Below, piece by piece: positions 45,707 to 55,673 of a stretch of DNA of 64,000 nt (its first letter is position 1; each line of letters opens with the position of its first letter). This DNA is from an uncultured Oscillospiraceae bacterium (GTDB lineage Bacteria; Bacillota; Clostridia; Oscillospirales; Oscillospiraceae): assembly GCA_934552825.1 (NCBI GenBank), contig CAKTEQ010000002.1, forward strand, positions 310,001-374,000, read 5' to 3'. Below the pieces are notes generated by a model. It saw only the letters and a program-made list of their open reading frames with translations, ran no database searches and was not told the origin of the DNA. Position numbers and translations under genes: made by a program.

Positions 45707-47463
45707 CAGTCCTGTCCTCCGTATCCTTTTTTATCCCTTAATCTTGACCAGACGTCCATTATATCTTCGCCGCCGGTCCTCTTCCTGTATTCGTTTTTGA
45801 TTATGTCTTTGTACTGGGCGATGGTGCCCGCCGGGTCCGCCGTGGACTCGGGTCTTTCCGCCAGAGCCGTGAGGAGCGACATCTCCTCCGGCGTCAGCTC
45901 CCCCGTGAGAGCGGGTATCCCCGGCTCCTCGTCCCGGGCGATGCGCTCCATGAGGATCGCGTATATTTTACCCAACGCCTCGGATGAAAACTCCTCACGC
46001 TTCAGCTCCCCGCAGTACCGCGCCGCCGGCGGGTCCAGAAGCAGCAGGCGTATCACGCCCTCCTCCGCCAGCGCGCTGCGCACGTTTTTATAGTGCAGGT
46101 CCCATTGGCGCGGCTGCACGCTGCCCGCCGCGTCCAGCATCTTCTGCTCCCGCTTCTTTTTCTCTATGGCGATGCGCCGCCGGAGCGCCTTGTTCACCTC
46201 GGTCTTTACCGATTCCGGTGACACCTGCGCCGCCTCCGCCACCCGCGTGGCGTATATCTCCCGCTGGACGGCGTTGGGCAGGGACGCCACAAGCTCCACA
46301 GCCTCCCCGATGAAGGCTATCTTCTCCGTATCCTGCTCCAGATCATTATATTTTGCCCGTATCTGCATCAGACGGAACTCGATATGGTTCTCTGACCTCT
46401 CCAGCAGCCGCGCGAAGGCGTCTCTGCCGAACTTCTTTATGTACTCATCCGGGTCCTTCGCCCCCTCCATGCGCAGCACCTTCACCGTCAGCCCGCTGCT
46501 GCCCAGTATCCTGATGGCACGCTGGGCGGCGCTCACCCCCGCCTTGTCCGAGTCGAAGGAGAGTACGACCTCCTTTGTGTACCTGCTGAGGAGCTGGGCG
46601 TGCTCCTGAGTCATTGAGGTGCCCAGGCTCGCCACGGCGCAGTCGAACCCCGCCTGGTGGAGGCTGAGCACGTCCATATAACCCTCGCAGAGGATGAGCC
46701 TGCCCATCTTGGACTTCTTCGCCAGATTGAGAGCGAAGAGGTTGCGGCTCTTGTTGAATACGGGCGTATCCGGTGAGTTCAGGTATTTTGGCTCCGAGTT
46801 GTCCATCACCCGCCCGCCGAAGCCCACCACGTTGCCCCGCACGTCGATTATGGGGAACATGAGCCTGTTGCGGAAGCGGTCGTAAATGCGCCCGGAGTCC
46901 TTGTTTTCGATGGCAAGCCCGCCCTTTATGAGCTCGCTCTTTTCAAAGCCCTTCTCCCCCATGGCGCGGATAAGATGGTCCCATCCGTCCGGGGCGGCGC
47001 CGATGCCGAAGCGTGTCGCCATAGCCCGGGATATCTGCCGCTGAGCGGCATAGGCGCGCATATTCTCGCCCTCCGGCCGGTTCGCGAAAACGTCGTGATA
47101 GAAGCGCGCCGCCTCCCGGTTAAGCTCCAGGAGCCGGTCCCGCTCCGCCCTGCGCCCGGCACTGAACCGGGTGTCCTCCGGGACCTCCATGTTCGCCCGC
47201 CGGGCGAGAAAGCGGATGGCGTCCACATAACTCAGCCCTTCTATATCCATGATAAAGTTGATAACGCCGCCGCCCTTGCCGCAGCCGAAGCAGTGGTATA
47301 TCTGCTTGTCCTGATTTACAGAGAAGGAGGGCGTCTTTTCCCCGTGAAAGGGGCACAGACCGAAGTAGTTGCCGCCCTTCTTCGTCAGGCGCACATAGCC
47401 GGATACGACGTCATATATCTCGCTGCGTCTTATCAGCTCGTCTATGAAATTCTGGGGTATCAT
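45706..47463 (-). CDS. dnaG: DNA primase
   Basis: The 585-residue primase has an N-terminal zinc-binding domain (Cys37, His40, Cys58, Cys61), a Toprim domain with LILCEGYMDVLSLHQ and FDSDKAG, and a C-terminal helicase-interaction domain. ATG 47463 has GAGGAGG upstream. It sits in the classic macromolecular-synthesis order before rpoD. Confidence 0.97.
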
Positions 47464-47499
47464 ACCCTCACCTCCTCTTGTTGATATCAGCGTTTCTCA

Positions 47500-47545
47500 A
47501 AGCTCCCCACTTGCGTAAAGGGGGGTGGCCGCACAGCAGACAGTG
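47500..47545. repeat. Short B-like repeat fragment between dnaG and dgt
   Basis: AGCTCCCCACTTGCG ... GGTGGCCGCACAGC, a degenerate member of the CCTCCCC family, without its ending. Confidence 0.4.
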
Positions 47546-47558
47546 GGGCTTGCTGGCC

Positions 47559-48554
47559 TCACTTGCCCTGCCAGCCCTTCGGGATGAACAGGTCCTGGAA
47601 TTTATACACGGCGTAGGTGTCCGTCATGCCGGCAATGTAGTCCACCGCACGGCGCTGGACGCTGTCCTCCATATCCGCGTCCTGGGGCAGCTCCTCCGGG
47701 TTCTTCACATAGTACTCAAAAAGCATGGAGAGTATCTCCGGCGCCTTGCGCTCCTCGCTCTTGGCGGCGGGATTGCGGTAGACATGCTCGAACATGAACT
47801 CCCGCAAATCGTCCATCATCTCCCCCATCTCCGGGGTCATTACTATCCGCCCTGCGGCGGCGCCGGCGCTTATGGCGTCCCGCACGAGTGTGTCTATCCT
47901 CGCGCCATGGGTGCTGCCCATGACGGCCGTGATCTCCCGGGGGAGCTGCTCCTCCCGGAGGATGCCCGCCCGGATGGCGTCATCAATGTCGTGATTTATG
48001 TATGCGATGCGGTCCGATAGGCGCACTATCTGCCCCTCCAGAGTTTCCGGTATCCGGGGCCCTGTGTGCCCCAGGATGCCCATGCGGGTCTCGTAGGTGA
48101 GGTTCAGGCCCTCGCCCCCGTGTTCCAGCTTTTCCACCACCCGCAGGCTCTGCTCGTTGTGCCTGAAGCCGCCCTCGATAAGGTCGTTCAGAGCTTTCTC
48201 CCCCGCGTGCCCGAAGGGCGTATGCCCCAGATCGTGCCCGAGGGCTATCGCCTCGGCGAGGTCCTCGTTCAGGCGCAGGGCGCGGGTTATGGTGCGGGCA
48301 ATGCGGCTCACCTCAAGGGTGTGGGTCATACGGGTCCTGTAATGGTCCCCCTCAGGCTGGAGGAACACCTGGGTCTTGTGCTTCAGGCGGCGGAAGGACT
48401 TTGAGTGTACTATTCTGTCGATATCCCGCTGATAGCAGGTGCGCAGGTCGCAGGGTGTTATCTCCCGCTCCCTTCCCCGGCTCTCGTCGGAAAAGGCGGC
48501 GGCGGGCGCGAGGATCTCGTGCTCGAGCTTCTCCCGCTGTTCTCTCAGATTCAC
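47559..48554 (-). CDS. dgt: dGTP triphosphohydrolase-like HD protein
   Basis: The 331-residue HD-domain protein has the dGTPase pattern: the RRLKHKTQVF basic region, RMTHTLEVSRIARTI, ALGHDLGHTPFGHAGE (HD motif) and RLSDRIAYINHDIDD. I start at GTG 48554 (NLREQREKLEHE), with GGAGG 9 bases upstream. A longer frame upstream is not conserved. It precedes dnaG-rpoD, the usual order in Clostridia. Confidence 0.92.
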   Translation of the reverse strand: MNLREQREKLEHEILAPAAAFSDESRGREREITPCDLRTCYQRDIDRIVHSKSFRRLKHKTQVFLQPEGDHYRTRMTHTLEVSRIARTITRALRLNEDLAEAIALGHDLGHTPFGHAGEKALNDLIEGGFRHNEQSLRVVEKLEHGGEGLNLTYETRMGILGHTGPRIPETLEGQIVRLSDRIAYINHDIDDAIRAGILREEQLPREITAVMGSTHGARIDTLVRDAISAGAAAGRIVMTPEMGEMMDDLREFMFEHVYRNPAAKSEERKAPEILSMLFEYYVKNPEELPQDADMEDSVQRRAVDYIAGMTDTYAVYKFQDLFIPKGWQGK

Positions 48555-48696
48555 GTGGGGACACCTCCTTTTGTTTGCATAGTTATATACGCCGGGAGAT
48601 GGCTGAAATCCTGCTTTTTTCTCAATTTTCGTCAGAAAATTTTTCATGGCGCGCCAATGCCTCCACCCGATGACCGAAACCTGCGGCCATACGCAG

Positions 48697-48731
48697 AAAA
48701 AAGGTCCCCCGCTTCTTCCCGCGGAGGACCT
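48697..48731 (-). terminator. Terminator of lysC
   Basis: An 11-bp stem (AGGTCCTCCGC/GCGGGGGACCT on the minus strand) is followed by TTTTTT. Confidence 0.85.
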
Positions 48732-48749
48732 CAAATTTCAAACTTCTCT

Positions 48750-49955
48750 TCAGTTTCCGAAGAACCGTTCGTGTATCACGCGCACGGCCTTGTCGCTCTC
48801 GTCCCGGCGGATCACCACGGATATCCGCGTCTCCCCGGAGGCTATGACCCGGATGTTTATCCCCGCGTCGAAGAGCGCCTCGAACATATTCGCCGCCGGC
48901 GCCGGGTCCGCCGCCATGCCCGAACCCACGATGCTCACCTTGGACACATCGTCGTCCACGGCGACGCGCATATCCCCGTCGTTCACGTATTCCTGAAGCA
49001 CTTTCACCGCCTGCTCCCGGTCACTCCGGGCGACGGTAAAGCTGATGGCGTTCTTCCCCGCTTCTGGCGCCGACTGGAGGATTATATCCACGCCCACCCT
49101 GCTGCGGCTGAGCAGTGAAAATATCCTGAACGCCGCGCCGGGCTTGTCGTCCAGCCCGGATATGGTTATCACGGATATATTGTCGTCCTTGGTCACGCTG
49201 CTGACGCTGCCCTTTTCCACTCCTGCGACCTCCTTTATCTTCGTGCCTGGTCTGCCGCTGAAGCTGGAGAGCACCTCCAGATTCACGCAGTGCTTTTTGC
49301 CCATCTCCACAGCACGGCTGTGGAGCACCTGGGCGCCCATCGCGGCAAGCTCCAGCATCTCGTCATAAGTTATCTCGTCCAGTTTTCTCGCCCCTGGCAC
49401 CTTGTTCGGGTCGGCTGTGAACACGCCGTCCACGTCCGTATATATCTGGCACAACTGCGCCCCCAGCGCCGATGCTATGGCAACGGCGGTGGTATCCGAT
49501 CCGCCCCGTCCCAGGGTGGTCACGTCGTTGTATTTGTTGACGCCCTGGAACCCCGCCACTATGACGATGCTCCGCTTATCAAGCTCCTCCCGGATACGTG
49601 AGGAGGCTATCTTCTTTATCCTGGCGTTGCCGTAGGCGCTGTTCGTCTCCATGCCCGCCTGCCACCCGGCAAGGGACACCACCGGGTACCCAAGGCTCTC
49701 GATGGCCATGGCGCACAGAGCCACGGAGATCTGCTCCCCCGTGGACATGAGCATATCCATCTCCCGCTTTGAGGCGTTGGGATTTATTTCCTTCGCCTTC
49801 GCGATGAGTTCGTCCGTCATGTCCCCCTGGGCGGAGAGCACCGCCACAACGTCGTTGCCCTGCTTATAAGTATCGGTGATTATCCGCGCCGCGTTGAATA
49901 TCTTTTCGGTGTCCGCCACTGACGTACCCCCGAATTTTTGTACAATAAGAGCCAT
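48750..49955 (-). CDS. lysC: Aspartate kinase
   Basis: This enzyme phosphorylates aspartate at the head of the Lys/Thr/Met pathway. The 401-residue protein has VQKFGGTSVAD at residue 5, the GRGGSDTTAVA and DVDGVFTADP motifs, and two C-terminal ACT domains (from about residue 260) for feedback control. ATG 49955 is preceded by GGAGG at a long distance (12 bases). The ACT protein gene lies 78 bases upstream in the same direction. Confidence 0.97.
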   Translation of the reverse strand: MALIVQKFGGTSVADTEKIFNAARIITDTYKQGNDVVAVLSAQGDMTDELIAKAKEINPNASKREMDMLMSTGEQISVALCAMAIESLGYPVVSLAGWQAGMETNSAYGNARIKKIASSRIREELDKRSIVIVAGFQGVNKYNDVTTLGRGGSDTTAVAIASALGAQLCQIYTDVDGVFTADPNKVPGARKLDEITYDEMLELAAMGAQVLHSRAVEMGKKHCVNLEVLSSFSGRPGTKIKEVAGVEKGSVSSVTKDDNISVITISGLDDKPGAAFRIFSLLSRSRVGVDIILQSAPEAGKNAISFTVARSDREQAVKVLQEYVNDGDMRVAVDDDVSKVSIVGSGMAADPAPAANMFEALFDAGINIRVIASGETRISVVIRRDESDKAVRVIHERFFGN

Positions 49956-50033
49956 AGGCTGTTAATACCTCCAGATTGCCGGCGCTTATATTCTCCGCCG
50001 GTCATCCCATTGTATTCAGAAAACGCCCCCCGG

Positions 50034-50471
50034 TCAACCTGCGCTTATCTCGAATTTTATGATACGGTCGCTCGCGCCGATTTTTTCCATAAGGTCGTCC
50101 AGCTGTTCCGGCGCGGAGGTTTCCGCGGAAATAGTCACGGGAGCGCAGCCGTTTGTGGGAATACTCTGGTTTATGGTCAGAATATTAGCGCCCGAGGAGG
50201 CAAAGATATTAAGTAAATCGGACAGCGCGCCGGGCTCGTCCCGGAGCGTCATCTGGAAGGTCACTATGCGTCCCGCGGACATCTGCACGAAGGGCATCAC
50301 GGAGTCCTTGTATTTGTAGAAAGCGCTGCGGCTGACACCGGCGCGCTTGGCCGCCTCGTTCACCGTGGCGCACTCCCCCGTCTCCAGCGCCCGCTTCGCC
50401 TCCGCCACGCGGATAAAGACTCCCGGCAGCAGCGCCGCGTCCACAAGATAGTATTTCGGCATATTTTTCAT
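50034..50471 (-). CDS. ACT-domain protein of the UPF0735/PheB family
   Basis: The 145-residue protein has an N-terminal HTH-like segment (ATVNEAAKRAGVSRSAFYKYKD, about 36-57) and a C-terminal ACT domain (about 69-145). The PheB-like family of Firmicutes has this layout and is usually near threonine/homoserine genes. Here it is upstream of lysC, so it may sense amino acids for the aspartate pathway (inference). ATG 50471 has GGAGG 9 bases upstream. Confidence 0.9.
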   Translation of the reverse strand: MKNMPKYYLVDAALLPGVFIRVAEAKRALETGECATVNEAAKRAGVSRSAFYKYKDSVMPFVQMSAGRIVTFQMTLRDEPGALSDLLNIFASSGANILTINQSIPTNGCAPVTISAETSAPEQLDDLMEKIGASDRIIKFEISAG

Positions 50472-50586
50472 AGGGCACGTCCTCCATATAAAGGCAAATG
50501 TACTTGGTAAGCGACCTTAGTCTACCACATTCGCCCCAGGATTTCAAGTCCTTTTGTGCGTCCCCAGCGGACAGGAGATAAAATCC

Positions 50587-51663
50587 ATGACAGACAAAAA
50601 GCTGAACGAACTTCTCAAAAAGTCCCTTCTCGCCCTCATCGCCGCCGGGGCGGTGTGGGTGTTTTTCCGCTATCTTATCGGCTGGGTGCTGCCCTTCATC
50701 ATAGCATGGGTGCTGGCACGGCTGATCCGTCCGCCGGCGGAGCTTCTCCGGCGGCGTCTCCGCCTGCCCCGGTGGCTCGCCGTCACCCTCTCGTCGGTGC
50801 TGATCCTCGCCGTTGTGCTGGCGCTGGCCGGGCTTATCGTCTCCCGGGTCATCTTTGAGCTGAGCAGTCTGGAGCAGCGGCTGCCGGAGCTTATCGCCGG
50901 GGCGGAGAGTTTTCTCGCCGGTGCCCGGGACCGGGCGGACGCGCTGGCGTCGCGCCTGCCTGAGAGTCTCCGGGGCTTTGTCCTCAGCGCCCTCACCTCC
51001 CTCACCTCCTCGGAGAGCGAGCTGCCCGGGCTCCTCATGACGAAGCTTGTCGCCATTCTGGGGGGCATTGCCGCCGGTCTGCCGGACGCCCTGCTCCTTA
51101 CCCTGACCGTGTCCCTCGCCGCCTTCTTTATGGCGCTGGGCTGGGACGACCTGCGGGAATTCTTCATGGCGCAGCTCCCCCAGCGTTTCCACGACCGCGC
51201 ACGCGCCGCCGGGGGCCACATCCGCGCGTCCGTCCTGGGGTGGCTGAAGGCCCAGGGCATTCTCACGGCGCTCATCTTCCTTGTGCTCTTCCTGGGGCTG
51301 ACACTCTTCCGGGTGGACTACGCCCTGCTCACCGCCGCTGTCATCGCCATAGTGGACCTGCTCCCCGTGCTGGGTACGGGAACTGTGCTCATCCCCTGGG
51401 GCGCACTGTGCCTCATTGGCGGCAGCACCCGCCTTGGTGTGTCCCTCCTTATTCTGTACGCATTCATAACCGTCGGCAGGAACCTCATTCAGCCGAAGCT
51501 CGTCGGGCTCAGCCTCGGACTCAGCCCCCTCGCCACGCTCGCCGCTATCTATATCGGCTACCGGGCGATGGGCGTTGGGGGCATGATAATCCTGCCCGTG
51601 GCGCTGGTGGCCGTAAAAAAGCTGAACGATTCCGGGCTTATCCACCTGTGGAACGAGACGTAG
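50587..51663 (+). CDS. AI-2E/YtvI-family membrane protein
   Basis: The 358-residue protein has seven to eight membrane helices with a long polar loop after helix 3, and the C-terminal LLPVLGTGTVLIPWGA segment typical of the family. YtvI members are associated with sporulation in Firmicutes; AI-2 export was claimed only for some members. The function here is not shown. I start at ATG 50587 with AGGAGA 8 bases upstream. Confidence 0.85.
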   Translation: MTDKKLNELLKKSLLALIAAGAVWVFFRYLIGWVLPFIIAWVLARLIRPPAELLRRRLRLPRWLAVTLSSVLILAVVLALAGLIVSRVIFELSSLEQRLPELIAGAESFLAGARDRADALASRLPESLRGFVLSALTSLTSSESELPGLLMTKLVAILGGIAAGLPDALLLTLTVSLAAFFMALGWDDLREFFMAQLPQRFHDRARAAGGHIRASVLGWLKAQGILTALIFLVLFLGLTLFRVDYALLTAAVIAIVDLLPVLGTGTVLIPWGALCLIGGSTRLGVSLLILYAFITVGRNLIQPKLVGLSLGLSPLATLAAIYIGYRAMGVGGMIILPVALVAVKKLNDSGLIHLWNET

Positions 51664-51705
51664 TGCTTGCCTGCGATATCCGCATTTCACCCCTTTTCAA
51701 AAGGA

Positions 51706-51734
51706 TTGAAGATACCATCCCGCCGTGATACTAT
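51706..51734 (+). promoter_or_regulatory. Promoter of the GNAT gene
   Basis: TTGAAG (51706-51711), 17 bases, TACTAT (51729-51734), followed by AAAAGGAGG and ATG 51756. Confidence 0.75.
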
Positions 51735-51755
51735 GGAATAAAAAGGAGGTATCTT

Positions 51756-52484
51756 ATGGACAAACTGCACGCAAGCGAAATTGCCCTCGTAAGCTGCTCC
51801 GTTAACTGCGCCCGGCTCAACGGCGCCCGGTGCGAGGAGGGGCTGACGGATATAAAGGACGTGTTCTTTTACAGCCGCGTTTTCGACTTTGCCTGCGAAA
51901 AAGGCAGGGAAAAGGAGGCCGTCGAAGAGCTGAAACGTGCCATTGAAAAGGGCGAAAAGCCCAATAATATCATGGTCTACGCCGCGGACCTCACCCCGGA
52001 GCTGGAGGCCGCTCTCATCGCCTGCGGCTTTGAGAATTACGCCAGCCAGACCTCCATGAGCCTGTCCCTCCCCGTAAAGAGCCAGCCTCGGGCGGAGATC
52101 GTGCCCATTGACAGTGACACTATCGCCGACTGGACGAACACTCTCAACGAGGCTATGGGCGTTGGCCCCTCCCCCGTGAGCTTCTACGCAAATCTCCTGC
52201 CCAGCGACGACGCTGTGCTCTACGGTATCCGGGACAACGGGCATATCGTCTCTACCCTCATGGTCTGCTTTTTCGACGGTCTGCCCTGCATCCACGAGTG
52301 CAGCACCCTTCCGGAGACCCGGGGCAAGGGCTATGTGAGCGACCTGGTGCGCGCCGCCTGCATCGAGGCGAGCCGCCGGGGATACGACACGATGTATCTT
52401 CAGGCTTCAGCGATGGGCGAGCCAGTGTACGCAAGGCTCGGCTTCCAGCCCGACGGCACCATCCGCCACTGGAAGCTGGGATAA
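51756..52484 (+). CDS. GNAT-family N-acetyltransferase
   Basis: The 242-residue protein has an N-terminal part of about 100 residues without a clear family and a C-terminal GNAT domain (about 110-240). That domain has the acetyl-CoA loop ETRGKGYVSDLVRAA and a YARLGFQPDGTIRHWKL ending. AAAAGGAGG lies 7 bases before ATG 51756. The acceptor substrate is unknown. Confidence 0.85.
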   Translation: MDKLHASEIALVSCSVNCARLNGARCEEGLTDIKDVFFYSRVFDFACEKGREKEAVEELKRAIEKGEKPNNIMVYAADLTPELEAALIACGFENYASQTSMSLSLPVKSQPRAEIVPIDSDTIADWTNTLNEAMGVGPSPVSFYANLLPSDDAVLYGIRDNGHIVSTLMVCFFDGLPCIHECSTLPETRGKGYVSDLVRAACIEASRRGYDTMYLQASAMGEPVYARLGFQPDGTIRHWKLG

Positions 52485-52494
52485 GCGGAGGGAT

Positions 52495-52700
52495 CGCCGT
52501 CAAAACACTTCGCCCAAAAACTCTCCCGGGCCGATGCGTCAATCCCCCCCGCCAGCCTCACGGCTGGCGGCAAACCTTCGGCGGGTCCCTGAACCGTTTC
52601 GCTGACAGCGGCACAGCCGCTTGCGTCAGCGGGAGAAAGCCTCCCCTTGCTGCTCAATGGGAGGTGCCTGCGAAGCAGGCGGAGGGGATGAGAAGTATAA
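52495..52700. repeat. GTCAATCC and B repeat modules after the GNAT gene
   Basis: 52530-52570 is the GCCGATGCGTCAATCC module with CCAGCCtcacGGCTGG. 52635-52698 is a B element with apical GCCTGC-gaa-GCAGGC (52666-52680) and GGAGGGGATGAGAAGTATA. The rest of 52485-52772 has no gene. Confidence 0.7.
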
Positions 52701-52772
52701 TAACTGCGCAGCTTCAACTTCTGATCTCCTCAGGCAACCCGCGGTTGTCTGCTCCCCCCCTATTGAAACGCA

Positions 52773-52804
52773 GAATGCCCTGCCCGTAAACGGGCAGGGC
52801 GTTC
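52773..52804 (-). terminator. Terminator of the yigZ-like gene
   Basis: A 14-base stem (GAATGCCCTGCCCG with CGGGCAGGGCGTTC, one G-T pair) just past the stop on the minus strand. Confidence 0.8.
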
Positions 52805-52811
52805 TCTGTTT

Positions 52812-53444
52812 TCATCTCTCCACGGGCACGGGGCGCATACACTCCCCAAGCAGCTCCGGACTGACACTCCCGGCGGATATCTCCACGATCTTCTCACGGA
52901 ACGTCTCCTCCTGCTCCAGAGGCAGCAGCGCCGTCACGGCGACCTTATCCGTAAAGTCGCTCCCCTCAACGGTGCCGCCCCGGCCCTCGATCTCCATGCG
53001 AACCCGCTCAAACAGGGGGTACGGGCACTCCACCCGGCACCGCACCCAGGGGCGCATTACGCTTATGCCCGCCGCGTCGAGGGCGAGCTTCGCGCTGTTC
53101 GCGTATGCCCGCACAAGTCCGCCCGCGCCCAGCAGCACGCCGCCGAAGTATCGGGTGACAACGCAGCAGAAGTTCGTCACATTCTCCCGGCGGAACACCT
53201 CAAGAGTCGGCATACCCGCCGTCCCCCCCGGCTCGCCGTCGTCAGAGTAGCGCATGACGCCCTCATCACGGATGATATATGCATAGACGTTGTGGGTGGC
53301 GTCCCAGTGCTGCTCCCGCATGGCGCGGATATGCTCCAGCGCCTCCTGCTCCGTCTCCACCTTCCACACGCGCCCGATGAACCGGGATCGCTTCTCGGTA
53401 AATTCTATCTCCGAGTCCCCCGTGGGTACGAAATACTCATTCAT
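52812..53444 (-). CDS. YigZ/IMPACT-family protein (UPF0029)
   Basis: The 210-residue protein has the UPF0029 core (RSRFIGRVWKVETEQEAL, SDDGEPGGTAGMP, VVTRYFGGVLLGAGGLVRAY) and a C-terminal DUF1949-like ferredoxin fold. The role is not settled; relatives touch translation control and are sometimes misnamed. I start at ATG 53444, which overlaps the hflX stop by 8 bases, so the two are coupled. Confidence 0.9.
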   Translation of the reverse strand: MNEYFVPTGDSEIEFTEKRSRFIGRVWKVETEQEALEHIRAMREQHWDATHNVYAYIIRDEGVMRYSDDGEPGGTAGMPTLEVFRRENVTNFCCVVTRYFGGVLLGAGGLVRAYANSAKLALDAAGISVMRPWVRCRVECPYPLFERVRMEIEGRGGTVEGSDFTDKVAVTALLPLEQEETFREKIVEISAGSVSPELLGECMRPVPVER

Positions 53445-54744
53445 CCTCGTCCGTTTCCCCTCTGTCCGCCCCGGGAATGTACCTCCGGAGCTGACCATAT
53501 GTCTTTGGCGTGCAGACGACCTCCGCTATGATGCCATCGTCGCCGTACTCCACGGTGATGACCTGCGCCTGCTTATACAGCTCCTGCACCACCCCCGCGT
53601 CACTGTACGGGATGACCATGGTCACCCGCTTTTTCCCGGCGGAGAGGACCTTTTCTATCTCCTGCAGGAGTTTATCCAGCCCTTTCCCCTCCTTCGCCGA
53701 TATGCTCACGCCTGTGAGCGCGGGCATATCCTCCGGCGGGCAGAGGTCGGATTTATTATACACCTCGATAACGGGCGTCTCCTCGGCTCCGAGCTGGTGT
53801 ATGAGCCTGCGGACGACCTCGTTCTTCTCCCGCCAGAGGGGATCAGACACGTCGATGACGTCCAGGAGCAGGTCCGCGTACTTCAGCTCCTCCAGTGTCG
53901 CCTTGAAGGCGCTCACAAGATGGTGGGGCAGCTTCCTTATAAAGCCGACCGTGTCCGAAATGAGCACCTGGAAGGTGTCGCTTATTTTCAGGTGCCGCGT
54001 GGTGGTGTCCAGCGTGTCAAAAAGGCGGTCGTTCGCCGGTATGCCGGCCCCGGTGAGGGCGTTTAGGAGGGTGCTTTTCCCGGCGTTTGTATATCCCACG
54101 ATGGCGACGACGGGTATCTCGTTCTTCTCCCGCCGTTCCCGCTGGACGCCCCGGACCTTACGCACCTGCTCCAGATCCTCTTCAAGCTTCGATATCTTCC
54201 TGCGGATATGGCGGCGGTCTGTTTCAAGCTGAGTCTCACCGGGACCGCGGGTGCCGATAGGGCTCTTGCCGCCGGAGGCGGTCTGCCTCACCAGATGGGT
54301 CCACATGCCCGTGAGCCTCGGCAGCAGGTATTTATACTGCGCCAGCTCCACCTGGAGCCTGCCCTCGCTGGTGCTCGCCCGCTGGGCGAAGATATCCAGG
54401 ATAAGTCCGCTCCTGTCGATAACATGGAGCCCCAGATCCTCCTCCAGCGCCCTGAGCTGGGAGGGGGAGAGCTCATTGTCGAACACAATGAGCTGGGCGT
54501 CCAGCTTCTGAGCCAACTCCTTCACCTCGGCGACCTTGCCCTGCCCGATGAGGGTGCGGGGGTCCGGGGTGGGCTTGGTCTGGAGCACCATGGCGACGGC
54601 CTCGCCCCCGGCGGTCTCCAGCAGCGCCGCCAGCTCCTGCATGCTCTCCTCGCTGGAGTTCTCCTCCGCCGTGAGGCAGTGGGCACTCAACCCCACCAGC
54701 ACCGCCCGTTCACTTGTTTTTACGCTCTCTATAAGTTCGTTCAT
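53437..54744 (-). CDS. hflX: Ribosome-associated GTPase HflX
   Basis: HflX splits stalled ribosomes under stress in several bacteria. The 435-residue protein has an N-terminal helical domain with GQGKVAEV, then SPIGTRGPGETQLETDRR and a GTPase domain with GYTNAGKST (G1), DTVGFI (G3) and NKSD (G4). ATG 54744 follows the flavin reductase TAA without spacing. Confidence 0.95.
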   Translation of the reverse strand: MNELIESVKTSERAVLVGLSAHCLTAEENSSEESMQELAALLETAGGEAVAMVLQTKPTPDPRTLIGQGKVAEVKELAQKLDAQLIVFDNELSPSQLRALEEDLGLHVIDRSGLILDIFAQRASTSEGRLQVELAQYKYLLPRLTGMWTHLVRQTASGGKSPIGTRGPGETQLETDRRHIRRKISKLEEDLEQVRKVRGVQRERREKNEIPVVAIVGYTNAGKSTLLNALTGAGIPANDRLFDTLDTTTRHLKISDTFQVLISDTVGFIRKLPHHLVSAFKATLEELKYADLLLDVIDVSDPLWREKNEVVRRLIHQLGAEETPVIEVYNKSDLCPPEDMPALTGVSISAKEGKGLDKLLQEIEKVLSAGKKRVTMVIPYSDAGVVQELYKQAQVITVEYGDDGIIAEVVCTPKTYGQLRRYIPGADRGETDEDE

Positions 54745-55248
54745 TTATTTCGTAAGTACCTCGATTATCTCGCCGTAATAAAATTTGTGTAGTGTGTCCG
54801 CCATCTGACAGCGGCAGAGCTCCTCGTCCTCAAAGTTCTCCGGACGCAGGTTGTCGCTGTACAGCTTCCTGCATACTATCACCAGCTCCGCCTGCTCATA
54901 ATACACGCAGCCCGTGCTGTGCTCCAGGGGAGTGATGCCGCACCACTCGTCCTTGTTCACGTCCCTGCCGCTTTTCGCCCCGCAGAAGGCGAGCTGCTGC
55001 CGGTACTCCTCCCCGAAGAAGGAGAGGGTGAAATACTCCTCCCGCTCCATAAAGCCGAAGGTGTACCTCACCGGGCGCACGTAGGCGGTTATCATCGGTT
55101 TGTGCCACAGCTCCCCCAGTGCCCCCCAGGAGACTGTCATGGTGTTGTGGTTCTCCATCGGTCCCGCCGTGAGCAGCGCCCAGCGCTTGCCGAAGAGCTC
55201 CACGGCGTTTTCTCTTATGTCACTCGCTTCAATTGTTCTGAATTTCAT
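54745..55248 (-). CDS. Flavin reductase-like FMN-binding protein
   Basis: The 167-residue split-barrel protein has a WALLTAGPMENHNTMTVSWGALGELWHKPMITAYVRP segment as in FMN-dependent flavin reductase-like proteins. ATG 55248 has GGAGG 7 bases upstream. It heads a three-gene run with hflX and the yigZ-like gene. The electron acceptor is unknown. Confidence 0.88.
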   Translation of the reverse strand: MKFRTIEASDIRENAVELFGKRWALLTAGPMENHNTMTVSWGALGELWHKPMITAYVRPVRYTFGFMEREEYFTLSFFGEEYRQQLAFCGAKSGRDVNKDEWCGITPLEHSTGCVYYEQAELVIVCRKLYSDNLRPENFEDEELCRCQMADTLHKFYYGEIIEVLTK

Positions 55249-55315
55249 GGCATGACCTCCAATGATATAAACTTGCGAGAGAGGATACAGTTCAGCCTTT
55301 CGAGCTTAAAACTAA

Positions 55316-55344
55316 TGCCGCACAAGGACAACCCTCATGCGGCA
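55316..55344 (-). terminator. Terminator of rpmE
   Basis: A 7-bp stem (TGCCGCA/TGCGGCA, 15-base loop) is followed by TTAGTTTT on the minus strand. It is weaker than the others. Confidence 0.55.
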
Positions 55345-55353
55345 GTTAATTCG

Positions 55354-55557
55354 TTACTTGCTGAAACCGAACTTCTTATTGAACTTGTCCACGCGTCCGC
55401 CTGTATCTACCAGCTTCTGCTTGCCGGTGTAAAAGGGGTGACACTTAGAGCAAATTTCAACCTTGATGTCCTTCTTAGTGGAGCCCGTCTCGATGACTGC
55501 TCCGCAAGCGCACTTGATTGTCGTAGGAGCATAGTTGGGATGGATACCCTGTTTCAT
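55354..55557 (-). CDS. rpmE: Ribosomal protein L31 (zinc-type)
   Basis: The 67-residue protein starts MKQGIHPNY. It has the zinc-binding cysteines Cys16, Cys18, Cys36 and Cys39, so it is the C+ form. I place the start at ATG 55557, with GAGGTG 9 bases upstream. A GTG four codons earlier overlaps that site. Its own promoter is upstream. Confidence 0.97.
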   Translation of the reverse strand: MKQGIHPNYAPTTIKCACGAVIETGSTKKDIKVEICSKCHPFYTGKQKLVDTGGRVDKFNKKFGFSK

Positions 55558-55618
55558 TGGTGTGTTCACCTCTTTCGATCTCTAAAGTCTGCTCTGTTCT
55601 AACCGAACAGCGTACATT

Positions 55619-55647
55619 ATAATAGCACAGCCGTGGATAAATTGCAA
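55619..55647 (-). promoter_or_regulatory. Promoter of rpmE
   Basis: On the minus strand TTGCAA (55642-55647), 17 bases, TATTAT (55619-55624). A CTGTTC/GAACAG hairpin (about 55593-55610) lies in the leader. Confidence 0.65.
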
Positions 55648-55673
55648 CAGTTTTTTTGCTTTATTTTGCGGTT

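Noticed and set aside
49979..50002. GCCGGCG/CGCCGGT inverted repeat before lysC as a riboswitch or terminator
   Set aside because: It is short, has no T-run, and none of the features of a lysine riboswitch.
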